From NCBI GenBank assembly GCA_900549535.1, contig UROR01000057.1, positions 1-11,803 on the forward strand: 11,803 bases of DNA. Reading direction: 5' to 3'. The notes under the pieces were generated by a model. That model did no database searches, was not told the origin of the DNA, and saw only the letters and a list, made by a program, of their open reading frames with translations. Source of the DNA: an uncultured Collinsella sp. GTDB lineage: Bacteria > Actinomycetota > Coriobacteriia > Coriobacteriales > Coriobacteriaceae. The translations under genes were made by a program, and so were the position numbers. Shown piece after piece: positions 1 through 7,541 of this stretch (position 1 is its first letter; each line of letters begins with the position of its first letter).

Positions 1-1
1 G

Positions 2-946
2 GCCGACACGCGAAACGTCATCGTCGAGATGGGCATGCGCGGTTTGCACCAGCTCGAAGAGCTGTGCGGGTTCGTGCGCCCGCAATGGGGCCTTGTCACC
101 AACGTCGGCGAAAGCCACATCGAGCTTCTGGGCAGCCGCGAGAACATCGCCCGCGCTAAGGCCGAGATTGTCCAGGGCATGTGCGCCGCCGGCGACTTCT
201 CGCCGTTGCTGGTTTTGGGTGGCGAGGACGACTTTACGCCGTTCATTCGCGATACGTTCGCCCAGCCTGCGGGCATTGACGTGATGCTGGCCGGCGTCTC
301 GGACGACGACGAGGTCCGCGCACGCGACATTCGCGTCGACGACGAGGGCCATCCGGTCTTTACGCTCGACTTTGGTCAGGGCGACACGGTCGATACCATG
401 CTGGCCATTCCCGGCGTGCAGTCCGTGCCCAATGCCGTTAAGGCCGCCGCGGTCGCCTATCGTCTGGGCGTGACGCCCGAGCAGATCGATGCTGCCTTTA
501 GGGGCCTTACGATCACCGGCCACCGTCAGGAGATCAAGCGCGCCAAGAGCGGAGCACGCATCATCGACGACTCCTATAACGCCAGTGCCGAGTCTATGGC
601 TGCCGGCCTCGATTTGCTGTGCTCGCTTATTTGTGACGGTTCGCGCATGGCGATCCTGGGCGAGATGGGCGAGATGGGCGACGAGGCCCCCCGCATGCAT
701 GAGCTCGTGGGCGCCTATGCCGCCGCCAAGAAGCTCGACATGCTCGCGTGCGTCGGCGGCGAGCTGGCTCAGCTCATGGCCGATGCCGCACGCATGATGG
801 GTATGGATGAGGACCGCATCCAGGTGTTCTCCGATTATCAGCAGGTGCTCGACCGCATGGGCGGCGCGCTTGAAAATCATGATGTTGTACTGGTCAAGGG
901 TTCCCGTTTTGTTGAGCTCGACCGCTTTGTGGAAGGTGTGTGCTAG
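2..946 (+). CDS. murF: UDP-MurNAc-tripeptide:D-Ala-D-Ala ligase MurF (5' truncated)
   Basis: Cytoplasmic ATP-dependent Mur ligase that adds D-Ala-D-Ala to UDP-MurNAc-tripeptide, the last soluble precursor step. The reading frame is open from base 2, so the gene enters from outside the window. The 314 visible residues hold the end of the central ATPase domain and the whole C-terminal domain. The N-terminal UDP-binding domain and the GTNGKT P-loop are missing, roughly 130-150 residues judged from usual MurF length. Visible motifs, numbered from base 2, are TNVGESH near 33-39 followed by the AKAEI lysine segment, IIDDSYNAS near 187-195, the ILGEMGEMG stretch near 218-226, and VLVKGSRFVELDRF close to the C-terminus. 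Family members usually read DSYNANP where this one reads DSYNASA. The stop is 3 bases before mraY, fitting one transcript. The internal ATG at 29 is not the start, because homology continues upstream of it. Product assignment is firm. Confidence 0.96.
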   Translation, partial: ADTRNVIVEMGMRGLHQLEELCGFVRPQWGLVTNVGESHIELLGSRENIARAKAEIVQGMCAAGDFSPLLVLGGEDDFTPFIRDTFAQPAGIDVMLAGVSDDDEVRARDIRVDDEGHPVFTLDFGQGDTVDTMLAIPGVQSVPNAVKAAAVAYRLGVTPEQIDAAFRGLTITGHRQEIKRAKSGARIIDDSYNASAESMAAGLDLLCSLICDGSRMAILGEMGEMGDEAPRMHELVGAYAAAKKLDMLACVGGELAQLMADAARMMGMDEDRIQVFSDYQQVLDRMGGALENHDVVLVKGSRFVELDRFVEGVC

Positions 947-949
947 CCC

Positions 950-1969
950 ATGTTCGGCAATCCCTCGTATCCTACGTATCAGGCCTTTTTGGGACTTGGC
1001 ATCGCTGCCGCCATTGCGTTGCTGCTTATGCCGTGGTGGATCAAGCTGCTGAAGGTCGAGGGTATCGGCCAGCAGGTTCGAGCCGACGGCCCCAAGCGTC
1101 ATTTGATTAAACAGGGTACGCCTACCATGGGCGGCGTCATCATCCTTGTCGCGATCTCGCTGACCTGCCTGCTGATGGGCAAGCTCACCACCGAGCTTGT
1201 GCTCGTGCTGCTTGCAACGCTGGCCACCGGCGTTCTGGGTCTCATCGACGATCTGACCTCCGTCACGCATGGTCGCTCGCTCGGCCTGACGCCTCACGCC
1301 AAGATGATCGGTCTGACCATCATCTGCGTCACCTTTACCGTGCTCGCCGTCAATTGGTGCGGCGTCGCCCCCGAGATTCGTTTTCCTGGCGGCCTGACGA
1401 TTGACCTCGGTGTTCTTTCGACCACCATCTGCGGCCTTTCGTTTCCGTGGCTCTACATTGTATTTTGCTGGCTGATGATCGCCGGTCTTTCCAATGCCGT
1501 GAACCTGACCGATGGTCTGGACGGCCTTGCCGGCGGCACTTCCATGATCGCCATGCTCGCCATGGCCGCCATGGCGTTTTTGCACGGTGACGTGAACCTG
1601 TCCATCTTCTGCACGGCGTGCGCCGGTGCCTGCCTGGGCTTTTTGTGGTTCAATTGCTACCCGGCGAGCATCTTTATGGGCGATACCGGCTCGCTTGCCC
1701 TGGGTGCCGCTTTTGCCTGCACCTCCATCATGACCAACACCGAGGTCGTTTCCCTCATCATCGGCGGTCTGTTTATCGTCGAGACCCTGTCGGTCATGAT
1801 CCAGGTCGTCTATTTCCACTTTACGCACAAGCGCGTCTTCCTTATGGCGCCCATCCATCATCATTTCGAAAAGAAGGGTTGGGCCGAGACCAAGGTCGTT
1901 ATCCGTTTTTGGATTATCGCCGCGGCCTTTGGCGCCGTTGGCCTCGCCCTGTTCTTCCAGTTGGGATAG
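950..1969 (+). CDS. mraY: Phospho-N-acetylmuramoyl-pentapeptide-transferase MraY
   Basis: Integral membrane enzyme that transfers phospho-MurNAc-pentapeptide from UDP to undecaprenyl phosphate, making lipid I. The protein is 339 residues, near the family's usual 320-360, with about ten hydrophobic segments. Motifs in order are GTPTMGG (56-62), the LIDD aspartate pair (D100-D101), NLTDGLDGLA (185-194) with the catalytic-site aspartates, IFMGDTGSL (241-249) and the cytoplasmic APIHHHFE loop (300-307). These identify MraY rather than other prenyl-phosphate sugar-1-phosphate transferases such as WecA or TagO. The ATG lies 3 bases after the murF stop. A purine-rich GGAAGG at 931-936, inside the end of murF, is the likely but somewhat distant ribosome binding site. 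murD follows after 9 bases. Co-transcription with the neighbours is inferred from spacing. Confidence 0.98.
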   Translation: MFGNPSYPTYQAFLGLGIAAAIALLLMPWWIKLLKVEGIGQQVRADGPKRHLIKQGTPTMGGVIILVAISLTCLLMGKLTTELVLVLLATLATGVLGLIDDLTSVTHGRSLGLTPHAKMIGLTIICVTFTVLAVNWCGVAPEIRFPGGLTIDLGVLSTTICGLSFPWLYIVFCWLMIAGLSNAVNLTDGLDGLAGGTSMIAMLAMAAMAFLHGDVNLSIFCTACAGACLGFLWFNCYPASIFMGDTGSLALGAAFACTSIMTNTEVVSLIIGGLFIVETLSVMIQVVYFHFTHKRVFLMAPIHHHFEKKGWAETKVVIRFWIIAAAFGAVGLALFFQLG

Positions 1970-1978
1970 TGGTCTTTC

Positions 1979-3385
1979 ATGTCTCTTGCTGATGTCTTTA
2001 GCCTACTTGTTTTGGGGCAGGGTAAATCCGGTCTCGATGTCGCCCGTTGGGCGTTGGCTCACCCCGAGCGCGTGAGCGCCACGACCGTGTATGGCGGCGG
2101 TACCTCCGAGCCCAATGACGCCACACGTGCGCTCGAGGCGCAGGGCGCGTCGTTTGTCTACGGCACCGAGCAGGTCGAGGGTGCCTATGACGTGTGCGTG
2201 ACATGCCCGGGTATCTCGGAGTTTTCGGCCTTCTTTAAGGCCGGGCGTGAGCATGCCGCTCAGATTATGGGCGAGCCCGAGTTTGCCTATCGCCTGTCTC
2301 CCCAAAATTGGATCGCCATCACGGGCACCAACGGCAAGACAACTACCACGTCGCTGACCGATTATCTGCTCAAGGCCGCCGGTGAAGCCAGCGTGGCCGT
2401 CGGCAATATCGGTGAGCCGCCGGTGAACGAGATCGACGGCCGCGCACACAATGAGTGGTTTGTGGCCGAGCTGTCGAGTTATCAGATTGCTACGACAGCC
2501 GAGCTTCATCCTCGCGTGGCGGTGCTGCTCAACATCACGCCCGACCACCTGGGCTGGCACAAGAGCCACAAGAACTATGCGCTTGCCAAGATCAAGTTGT
2601 TCGAGAATATGGTCGACGACGACCTCGTGGTTATCGACGTTGAGGATGCCGGCATCCATGAGTTCGATGAGTACATCTACACATCGGGTCGCCGCATCTG
2701 CAAGGTCGCTTTTGACGAGCCCGAGGGTGCAGACGCCGCCTTTGTGCGCGATGGCAAGATGGTCGTGCGCCTGAAGGGCGTCGAGACTCAGTTTGTCGCC
2801 ACGTCCGAGCTCAAGATCTCGGGCCATCACAATGTCATTAATGCCCTATGTGCCGCCACGGCTGCTCTGGCCGTCGGTGCCGATCCCGAGGGCGTTTGCC
2901 GCGGTTTGGCATCGTTCCAGCCACTCGAACACCGCGTGGAACCCTGCGGCGAGATCGATGGCGTGCGCTACGTCAACGATTCCAAGGCAACGAACACCGA
3001 TGCGGTCGAAAAGGCCCTGACGGCGTTTCCCGACGACGATGTGATCTTGCTGCTCGGCGGCCACGATAAGGGTACCCCGCTTGCGGACTTTGCCCGCGTC
3101 GTTATGGACAACGTGCGCTCGGTCGTTTGCTTTGGCGATGCGCGCGAGCGCTTTACCGCCGCTATGGACGAGGCCGATGTCGATGGTGACGTGGATATCG
3201 CCCAGGCCGATGATCTACGCGATGCCGTTGACGTTGCCCGCTCGCTCTCGAGCCGCGGCGACGTGATCCTGCTTTCGCCCGCCTGCTCTTCGGACGAAGA
3301 GTTCTCGGGCTATGAGGAGCGCGGCCGCGTGTTTAAGGACTATGTGGCCCAGCTTGCCGCTGCGGCGAAATCGCAAATGGAATAG
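1979..3385 (+). CDS. murD: UDP-N-acetylmuramoyl-L-alanine:D-glutamate ligase MurD
   Basis: Cytoplasmic ATP-dependent ligase that adds D-Glu to UDP-MurNAc-L-Ala. The 468 residues match the family length of about 450-470. The N-terminal Rossmann-like UDP-binding domain starts with VLGQGKSG (11-18) and contains VTCPGIS (74-80). The central ATPase domain has the P-loop GTNGKTTT (116-123), GNIGEP (142-147), ELSSYQ (164-169) and NITPDHLGWH (185-194), followed by the lysine segment YALAKIKLF. The C-terminal domain has EHRVE (317-321), NDSKATN (333-339), LLGGHDKG (358-365) and LLSPACSS (431-438). Directly after that the sequence is DEEF where most MurD proteins have xDQF. GNIGEP, SSYQ and NDSKATN separate it from MurC, MurE and MurF. 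No strong Shine-Dalgarno site is visible before the ATG, only weak purine runs, so translation may depend on ribosomes finishing mraY nine bases upstream. Confidence 0.97.
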   Translation: MSLADVFSLLVLGQGKSGLDVARWALAHPERVSATTVYGGGTSEPNDATRALEAQGASFVYGTEQVEGAYDVCVTCPGISEFSAFFKAGREHAAQIMGEPEFAYRLSPQNWIAITGTNGKTTTTSLTDYLLKAAGEASVAVGNIGEPPVNEIDGRAHNEWFVAELSSYQIATTAELHPRVAVLLNITPDHLGWHKSHKNYALAKIKLFENMVDDDLVVIDVEDAGIHEFDEYIYTSGRRICKVAFDEPEGADAAFVRDGKMVVRLKGVETQFVATSELKISGHHNVINALCAATAALAVGADPEGVCRGLASFQPLEHRVEPCGEIDGVRYVNDSKATNTDAVEKALTAFPDDDVILLLGGHDKGTPLADFARVVMDNVRSVVCFGDARERFTAAMDEADVDGDVDIAQADDLRDAVDVARSLSSRGDVILLSPACSSDEEFSGYEERGRVFKDYVAQLAAAAKSQME

Positions 3386-3394
3386 GGGTTGCCG

Positions 3395-4915
3395 GTGAGA
3401 GAGGAGAGCCCCCGAAGTGATATGAGGAGGCCCGACTCGGACCGTGCTTCCTCGCTGCGTAGCACGCCGCGTTCCGGACGCGGCGGGCAGACGTTCGGTG
3501 AGCGCTATATTGCCGGCGTCCCCGCCCGCATCATGCGCCCCCGTTTGATATTTATGGCTTGCCTGTTTAGCTTGGTTTGCTTTGGCTTGCTGATGGTGTA
3601 CTCGGCATCTTCGGTCGAGGCACTGCACGAGAATGGTACGGCGACGTTTTTCCTGTTTCGACAGGCCGCGTTTGCCGGAGTTGGCGTGCTGGCTATGGTT
3701 GCCATCGTGCGCATCTTGCCGGACAGTTGGTTTGGGGAAGACGTGCTCAGGATCTTCCTCATAGGCATGATGGGGCTACTGGTTCTGGTGTTCTTTATGG
3801 GTAGCGGCAGTCGTGGCGCCACGCGCTGGCTCAACATCGCCGGTATTCAGTTCCAGCCGTCTGAGTTTTTAAAGCCGTTCGCCATCGCGTATTCGGCCAT
3901 CATGCTCGACCGCATCTTTTCGCCCGGCGGCAACATCAACGAGTTTCTTCGCAAGATGGGTGGCTACCTGGGCATTTCGCTCTTTCTGATCTTTGTTCAG
4001 CCCGATTTTGGCACCGTTCTGATCATCTTGCTGACCCTCATGTGCATGGCGTTGTTTGCGGGATTGGACCCCAAATATATCGTTTGGACAGTCGTTGCCG
4101 GCATCGCCGTCATTGCGATCGCCCTTATCGCCGAGCCGTATCGTATGACGCGTGTCGAGGTTGCTTGGAATCCTTGGGCAGACGAATATGGTGACGGCTA
4201 TCAGGCCACGCTTGCCATCATGGCGTTTGCCTCGGGCGGCCTGTTCGGTCGCGGCATCGGTAACTCCACCATGAAGTACTCGTATTTGCCCGAGGCGCAT
4301 AACGACTACATCTTGGCTATTATCGGCGAGGAAGTTGGCTTTATCGGAACCGTGCTGTTCTTCTTGGTGTTTGCGATGCTGATTTACTCGGCGTTTCGCA
4401 TTGCCGAGCAGGCGACCGACCGTCGCGGAGCACTTATGGCGTCGGGTTCCGCGGTCATCCTTGCGGTGCAGTTTTTGATCAACGCGCTGGGCATTCTCAA
4501 TGTGTTTCCCATGACGGGCAAGCCGCTGCCGTTTATTAGCTACGGCGGCTCCTCGATTATTGTGTCGCTTATGCTCGCCGGTCTGATCCTGCGCGTTTCG
4601 TATGAGAGCGCACGTCGCGATGAGTACGACCGTCGCCGCGAGAGCTTTGCCGTTATGGATGAGAGTACCGCCGGCGTGCCCCACGTGCGCGGCGAGCGAT
4701 CTTCACGTAACGGCTTTACTGTTCTGGATGGCTCTGCGACCGAGCCGGCAACCCGTCCGCGTCAGCGAACGGCGCCGCAAGGTCGTCCGCAGCGCCCCAC
4801 TCCTCGCAATGCGGGCGGCGGATATAATCGAATCGATTTGAATTCGGACCCGTCGGCGCGTTTGCGCACCGATGACCAGGGACCGCGTGTACGAAGGGAT
4901 TACCATGACCGATAA
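3395..4915 (+). CDS. ftsW: SEDS-family peptidoglycan polymerase FtsW
   Basis: Septal peptidoglycan glycosyltransferase of the SEDS family; it polymerises lipid II in the membrane, with a class B PBP (FtsI) as usual partner. About ten membrane segments lie between residues 52 and 401, counted from the GTG. SEDS motifs are QPDFGT (202-207), NPWAD (259-263), GRGIGNS (285-291), LPEAHNDYI (298-306) with GEEVGF after it, and TGKPLPFISYGGSS (374-387). FtsW is preferred to RodA because of the dcw location and long cytoplasmic tails. About 50 polar basic residues precede the first membrane segment, and about 100 Arg/Pro/Gln-rich residues follow the last. The start is uncertain. GTG 3395 is chosen because AGGGG at 3384-3388 sits 6 bases upstream. 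TTG 3389 and ATG 3422 (GAGGAG at 3401-3406) are alternatives. Function is certain; the N-terminus is not. The stop overlaps murG. Confidence 0.95.
   Translation: MREESPRSDMRRPDSDRASSLRSTPRSGRGGQTFGERYIAGVPARIMRPRLIFMACLFSLVCFGLLMVYSASSVEALHENGTATFFLFRQAAFAGVGVLAMVAIVRILPDSWFGEDVLRIFLIGMMGLLVLVFFMGSGSRGATRWLNIAGIQFQPSEFLKPFAIAYSAIMLDRIFSPGGNINEFLRKMGGYLGISLFLIFVQPDFGTVLIILLTLMCMALFAGLDPKYIVWTVVAGIAVIAIALIAEPYRMTRVEVAWNPWADEYGDGYQATLAIMAFASGGLFGRGIGNSTMKYSYLPEAHNDYILAIIGEEVGFIGTVLFFLVFAMLIYSAFRIAEQATDRRGALMASGSAVILAVQFLINALGILNVFPMTGKPLPFISYGGSSIIVSLMLAGLILRVSYESARRDEYDRRRESFAVMDESTAGVPHVRGERSSRNGFTVLDGSATEPATRPRQRTAPQGRPQRPTPRNAGGGYNRIDLNSDPSARLRTDDQGPRVRRDYHDR
4894..4899 (+). promoter_or_regulatory. 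Ribosome binding site of murG
   Basis: AAGGGA lies 5 bases before the ATG at 4905, inside the ftsW coding region. It favours that ATG over the in-frame upstream ATG at 4872, which would add 11 residues before the first strand of the Rossmann fold and has no comparable purine run at a suitable distance. Confidence 0.65.
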
Positions 4916-6020
4916 GATGACCGTTGCTATTGCAGCCGGCGGCACGGCAGGACATATCAACCCCGCGCTCGCCTTGGCCGAGGAGCTGCGTGACCGCGGT
5001 CATCACGTTGTGTTTGTGGGCCAATCGCGCAAGCTCGAGGGTCGTCTGGTTCCCGAGGCCGGATTCGATTTTGTGCCCATCACGGTCACGGGCTTCGATC
5101 GCTCCCGTCCCTGGACGGCACTGACCTCGCTGTGGCGCGTCAACAAGGCGAAGCGTGCGCTTGCCCGTCACTTCTCGAAGGTTGGTAAGCCCGATGCCGC
5201 TATCGGCTTTGGTGCTTATGTTGAGGTCCCGCTGCTGGGTTGGTGCAAGGGCGCCGGCGTTCCGTATCTGCTGCATGAGCAGAACTCTGTTCCGGGCCTG
5301 GCCAACAAGATGATGAACTCCCACGCCGCCCGCGTGTGCATCTCGGTGCCGGCAGCGCGCTCGGTCTTTGAGCGCGAAGCTGACCCTGACCACGTGCTCA
5401 TGACCGGCAACCCCGTACGTCGCTCGGTGATCGAGGGCGATCGCGCCCGCGGTCGCAAGACGCTCGGGGTGCCCGAGGACGCGACGCTTCTGCTCGTCTT
5501 CGGTGGTTCACTCGGTGCTCAGCATCTCAACGAGCGCGTTGCTTCGCTCAAGAGTGAGCTGCTGACCCGCGAGAATCTTTATATTTTGCATTCGACGGGT
5601 GCCGACGGCTTTGAGGAGACCGAGCGCGCTTTGGCGCTGACGCCCGAGGAGGCGAAGCGCTATCGTGTCCAGCCCTACATCGACAACATGGGCGATATGC
5701 TGGCTGCGGCCGATCTGGTGCTCTCGCGTTCCGGTGCCTCGAGCGTGGCCGAGATCGCCGCGCTTGCCGTGCCCTCGGTACTCGTGCCGTATCCGCACGC
5801 GACGGCCGACCACCAGACCACGAATGCGCGTTACCTGGTCGATGCCGGTGCCGGCGTGCTTTGCGCCGATGCCGATATCGATGCCCCTGCCTTTGCCGAC
5901 GAGCTGCTGCACCTGATCGATGACGCTGCGGCGCGTGATGCCATGCGTCAGGCGGCGCGTGGCTTAGCCCAGGACCGTGCCGCCGCACTTTTGGCCGACG
6001 CGGTAGAGGGATTGCGTTAG
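4905..6020 (+). CDS. murG: UDP-GlcNAc:undecaprenyl-PP-MurNAc-pentapeptide GlcNAc transferase MurG
   Basis: Peripheral membrane GT-B glycosyltransferase on the cytoplasmic face; it adds GlcNAc to lipid I to form lipid II, the substrate of FtsW. From ATG 4905 it is 371 residues, a usual length. The N-terminal acceptor domain has GGTAGHINP (12-20) as the first glycine-rich loop, GFGAYVEVP (101-109) and HEQNSVPG (124-131). The C-terminal donor domain has TGNPVR (167-172), GGSLGAQ (200-206), SRSGASSVAEI (274-284) and PHATADHQTTNA (297-308), the UDP-GlcNAc binding elements. GGTAGH in place of GGTGGH is common in actinobacterial MurG. Its first 11 bases overlap the end of ftsW in another frame, which suggests translational coupling. 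A further in-frame ATG at 4917 is possible but is less well placed for the ribosome binding site. A 97-base gap follows before murC. Confidence 0.97.
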   Translation: MTDKMTVAIAAGGTAGHINPALALAEELRDRGHHVVFVGQSRKLEGRLVPEAGFDFVPITVTGFDRSRPWTALTSLWRVNKAKRALARHFSKVGKPDAAIGFGAYVEVPLLGWCKGAGVPYLLHEQNSVPGLANKMMNSHAARVCISVPAARSVFEREADPDHVLMTGNPVRRSVIEGDRARGRKTLGVPEDATLLLVFGGSLGAQHLNERVASLKSELLTRENLYILHSTGADGFEETERALALTPEEAKRYRVQPYIDNMGDMLAAADLVLSRSGASSVAEIAALAVPSVLVPYPHATADHQTTNARYLVDAGAGVLCADADIDAPAFADELLHLIDDAAARDAMRQAARGLAQDRAAALLADAVEGLR

Positions 6021-6117
6021 TTAGACGGGATATCGCCGGTCGCCCTCGCGCGGATGCGGTAGGTGCGGTACAGTTAACGGGTTACAGGCAGTGTTTACGC
6101 AAGGAGTACACGAGCAC
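6021..6117 (+). other. murG-murC intergenic gap with a short direct repeat
   Basis: This 97-base gap is the only one longer than about 10 bases between murF and ftsQ. It holds TGCGGTA twice (6055-6061 and 6064-6070, a 9-base period), a GTTAAC hexamer (6073-6078) and the murC ribosome binding site near its end. I find no T-run terminator and no convincing paired -35/-10 boxes. It may simply be a spacer, or may hold a weak internal promoter or processing site. Confidence 0.4.
6101..6106 (+). promoter_or_regulatory. Ribosome binding site of murC
   Basis: AAGGAG lies 11 bases before the ATG at 6118. The upstream in-frame GTG at 6091 precedes this site and would place it inside the coding region, so the site decides the start in favour of ATG 6118. 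Confidence 0.7.
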
Positions 6118-7536
6118 ATGGCTGATTCCCAGACTGCAACCTCCGCGCCCGAGTTCAAGAGCGCCCACTTTATCGGTATCGGCGGCGCCGGCATGAGCGG
6201 CATCGCCCTCGTCCTGCACGAGCGCGGTTATACCGTTACCGGCTCCGACCTTAAGACGTCGCGTTATATTCGCCAGCTTACCCGCGCCGGCGTGAAGGTC
6301 CACGTGGGCCACGAGGCTGCGACGATCGACGAGGTCAAGCCCGACGTGGTTGTGGTCTCCACCGCTATTCCCGAGTCCAACCCCGAGCTCGTGCGTGCCC
6401 GCGAGCTTGGTATTCCCGTGTGGCCCCGTGCCAAGATGCTCTCGGCTCTGGGCCATGGCTACACCACCGTCGCCGTCGCCGGCACGCACGGCAAGACCAC
6501 GACCTCTTCGATGTGCGCCACGATGCTCGACCGCATGGGTCTGGACCCCAGCTTTTTGATCGGTGGCATCGTCGAGGGCTACGACACCAACGGCAAGAAC
6601 GGATCGGGTGACTACTTTGTCGCCGAGGCCGATGAGTCCGACAGCTCGTTCCTGTTCCTGAACCCCAACGTGGTCATCGTGACCAACGTCGAGGCCGACC
6701 ATCTCGATCACTACTCGGGCATCGAGGAGATCGAGGCCACCTTTGCCAAGTTTATGGGGCTGGTGGGCGAGGGCGGCACCGTCATCGTTTGTGGCGAGGA
6801 CCCGCATCTGGTCGAGCTTGCCAAGTCGACGGGCCGTCATGTGCTTTCCTATGGCTTTGCCGAGAACAACGACATCGTCTGCGTGCATCCGGATGTCAAG
6901 GGCATCCAGAGCGACTTTATCGTTCGCTTTGAGGACGGCACCGAGCACGCTGTCGAGATTAAGAGCAACCCCGGTCGTCACAACATGCTCAACGCCACGG
7001 CCGTCTTGACCGTCGCCCATGTCCTGGGTCTCGATATCGACGCCGCCGCTAAGGCACTTTCGAGTTTTGAGGGTGTCCGCCGTCGCTTTACCCACGTGGG
7101 CGATATCGACGGCATCACGGTGGTTGACGATTACGGCCATCATCCCACCGAGATCAAGGCGACGCTCGCTGCTGCCTCTTCGCTGGGCTACAAGCATGTC
7201 GACGTCGTGTTCCAGCCGCACCGCTATTCGCGCCTGCAGGCTCTGTGCGATGACTTTGCCGATGCCTTTGCCAACGCCGATAAGCTGCTGCTGATCGATG
7301 TGTTCTCCGCCGGCGAGATGCCGATTCCGGGCGTTACCTCCAAGATGCTCGCAGATACCGTTCGCGCCAAGCACCCCGGCAAGGAGGTCGTGTACTGCTC
7401 CAGCCGTCTTGAGCTCAACCAGGAGCTTGAGAAGCTCGTGGGCGAGGGCGACCTGCTGCTCACCATGGGTGCCGGCGACGTTACGACCGTCGGCCCCGAG
7501 TTCATCGAGTATCTGACTGCCAAGAAAGACGCTTAA
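6118..7536 (+). CDS. murC: UDP-N-acetylmuramate:L-alanine ligase MurC
   Basis: Cytoplasmic ATP-dependent ligase that adds L-Ala to UDP-MurNAc, the first peptide-stem step. At 472 residues it matches the family. The N-terminal UDP-binding domain opens with HFIGIGGAGMSGIA (17-30). The central domain has the P-loop AGTHGKTTT (121-129), AEADESDSSF (169-178) and TNVEADHLDHY (189-199). The C-terminal domain has GRHNMLNA (286-293), FEGVRRRF (317-324), DDYGHHPTEI (337-346), FQPHRYSR (365-372) and LTMGAGD (448-454). GIGGAGMSG and DDYGHHP are diagnostic of MurC against Mpl and the other Mur ligases; Mpl is further excluded by the dcw setting. Codon choice leans to C-ending codons more than in ftsW or ftsQ, which fits good expression. 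murB begins 6 bases after the stop. Its order upstream of murB and ftsQ is common in Gram-positive dcw clusters. Confidence 0.98.
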   Translation: MADSQTATSAPEFKSAHFIGIGGAGMSGIALVLHERGYTVTGSDLKTSRYIRQLTRAGVKVHVGHEAATIDEVKPDVVVVSTAIPESNPELVRARELGIPVWPRAKMLSALGHGYTTVAVAGTHGKTTTSSMCATMLDRMGLDPSFLIGGIVEGYDTNGKNGSGDYFVAEADESDSSFLFLNPNVVIVTNVEADHLDHYSGIEEIEATFAKFMGLVGEGGTVIVCGEDPHLVELAKSTGRHVLSYGFAENNDIVCVHPDVKGIQSDFIVRFEDGTEHAVEIKSNPGRHNMLNATAVLTVAHVLGLDIDAAAKALSSFEGVRRRFTHVGDIDGITVVDDYGHHPTEIKATLAAASSLGYKHVDVVFQPHRYSRLQALCDDFADAFANADKLLLIDVFSAGEMPIPGVTSKMLADTVRAKHPGKEVVYCSSRLELNQELEKLVGEGDLLLTMGAGDVTTVGPEFIEYLTAKKDA

Positions 7537-7541
7537 CCCCT

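Noticed and set aside
29..946. ATG 29 as the true start of murF
   Set aside because: The frame is open back to base 2 and the upstream residues NVIVEMG belong to the conserved MurF core, so the gene is truncated by the window edge.
2003..2830. Open frame of 275 codons on the - strand inside murD
   Set aside because: Shadow of murD; no conserved domain and no independent regulatory signals.
3869..4684. Open frame of 271 codons on the - strand inside ftsW
   Set aside because: His/Gln/Arg-rich composition typical of a reverse-strand shadow of a membrane protein gene; the + strand SEDS motifs are unambiguous.
6091..6117. GTG 6091 as the start of murC
   Set aside because: It lies upstream of the AAGGAG site and adds nine residues with no family similarity.
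6082..7374. Open frame of 430 codons on the - strand across murC
   Set aside because: Same artefact of GC-rich codon bias; no domain is recognisable and the + strand encodes an intact MurC with all motifs.
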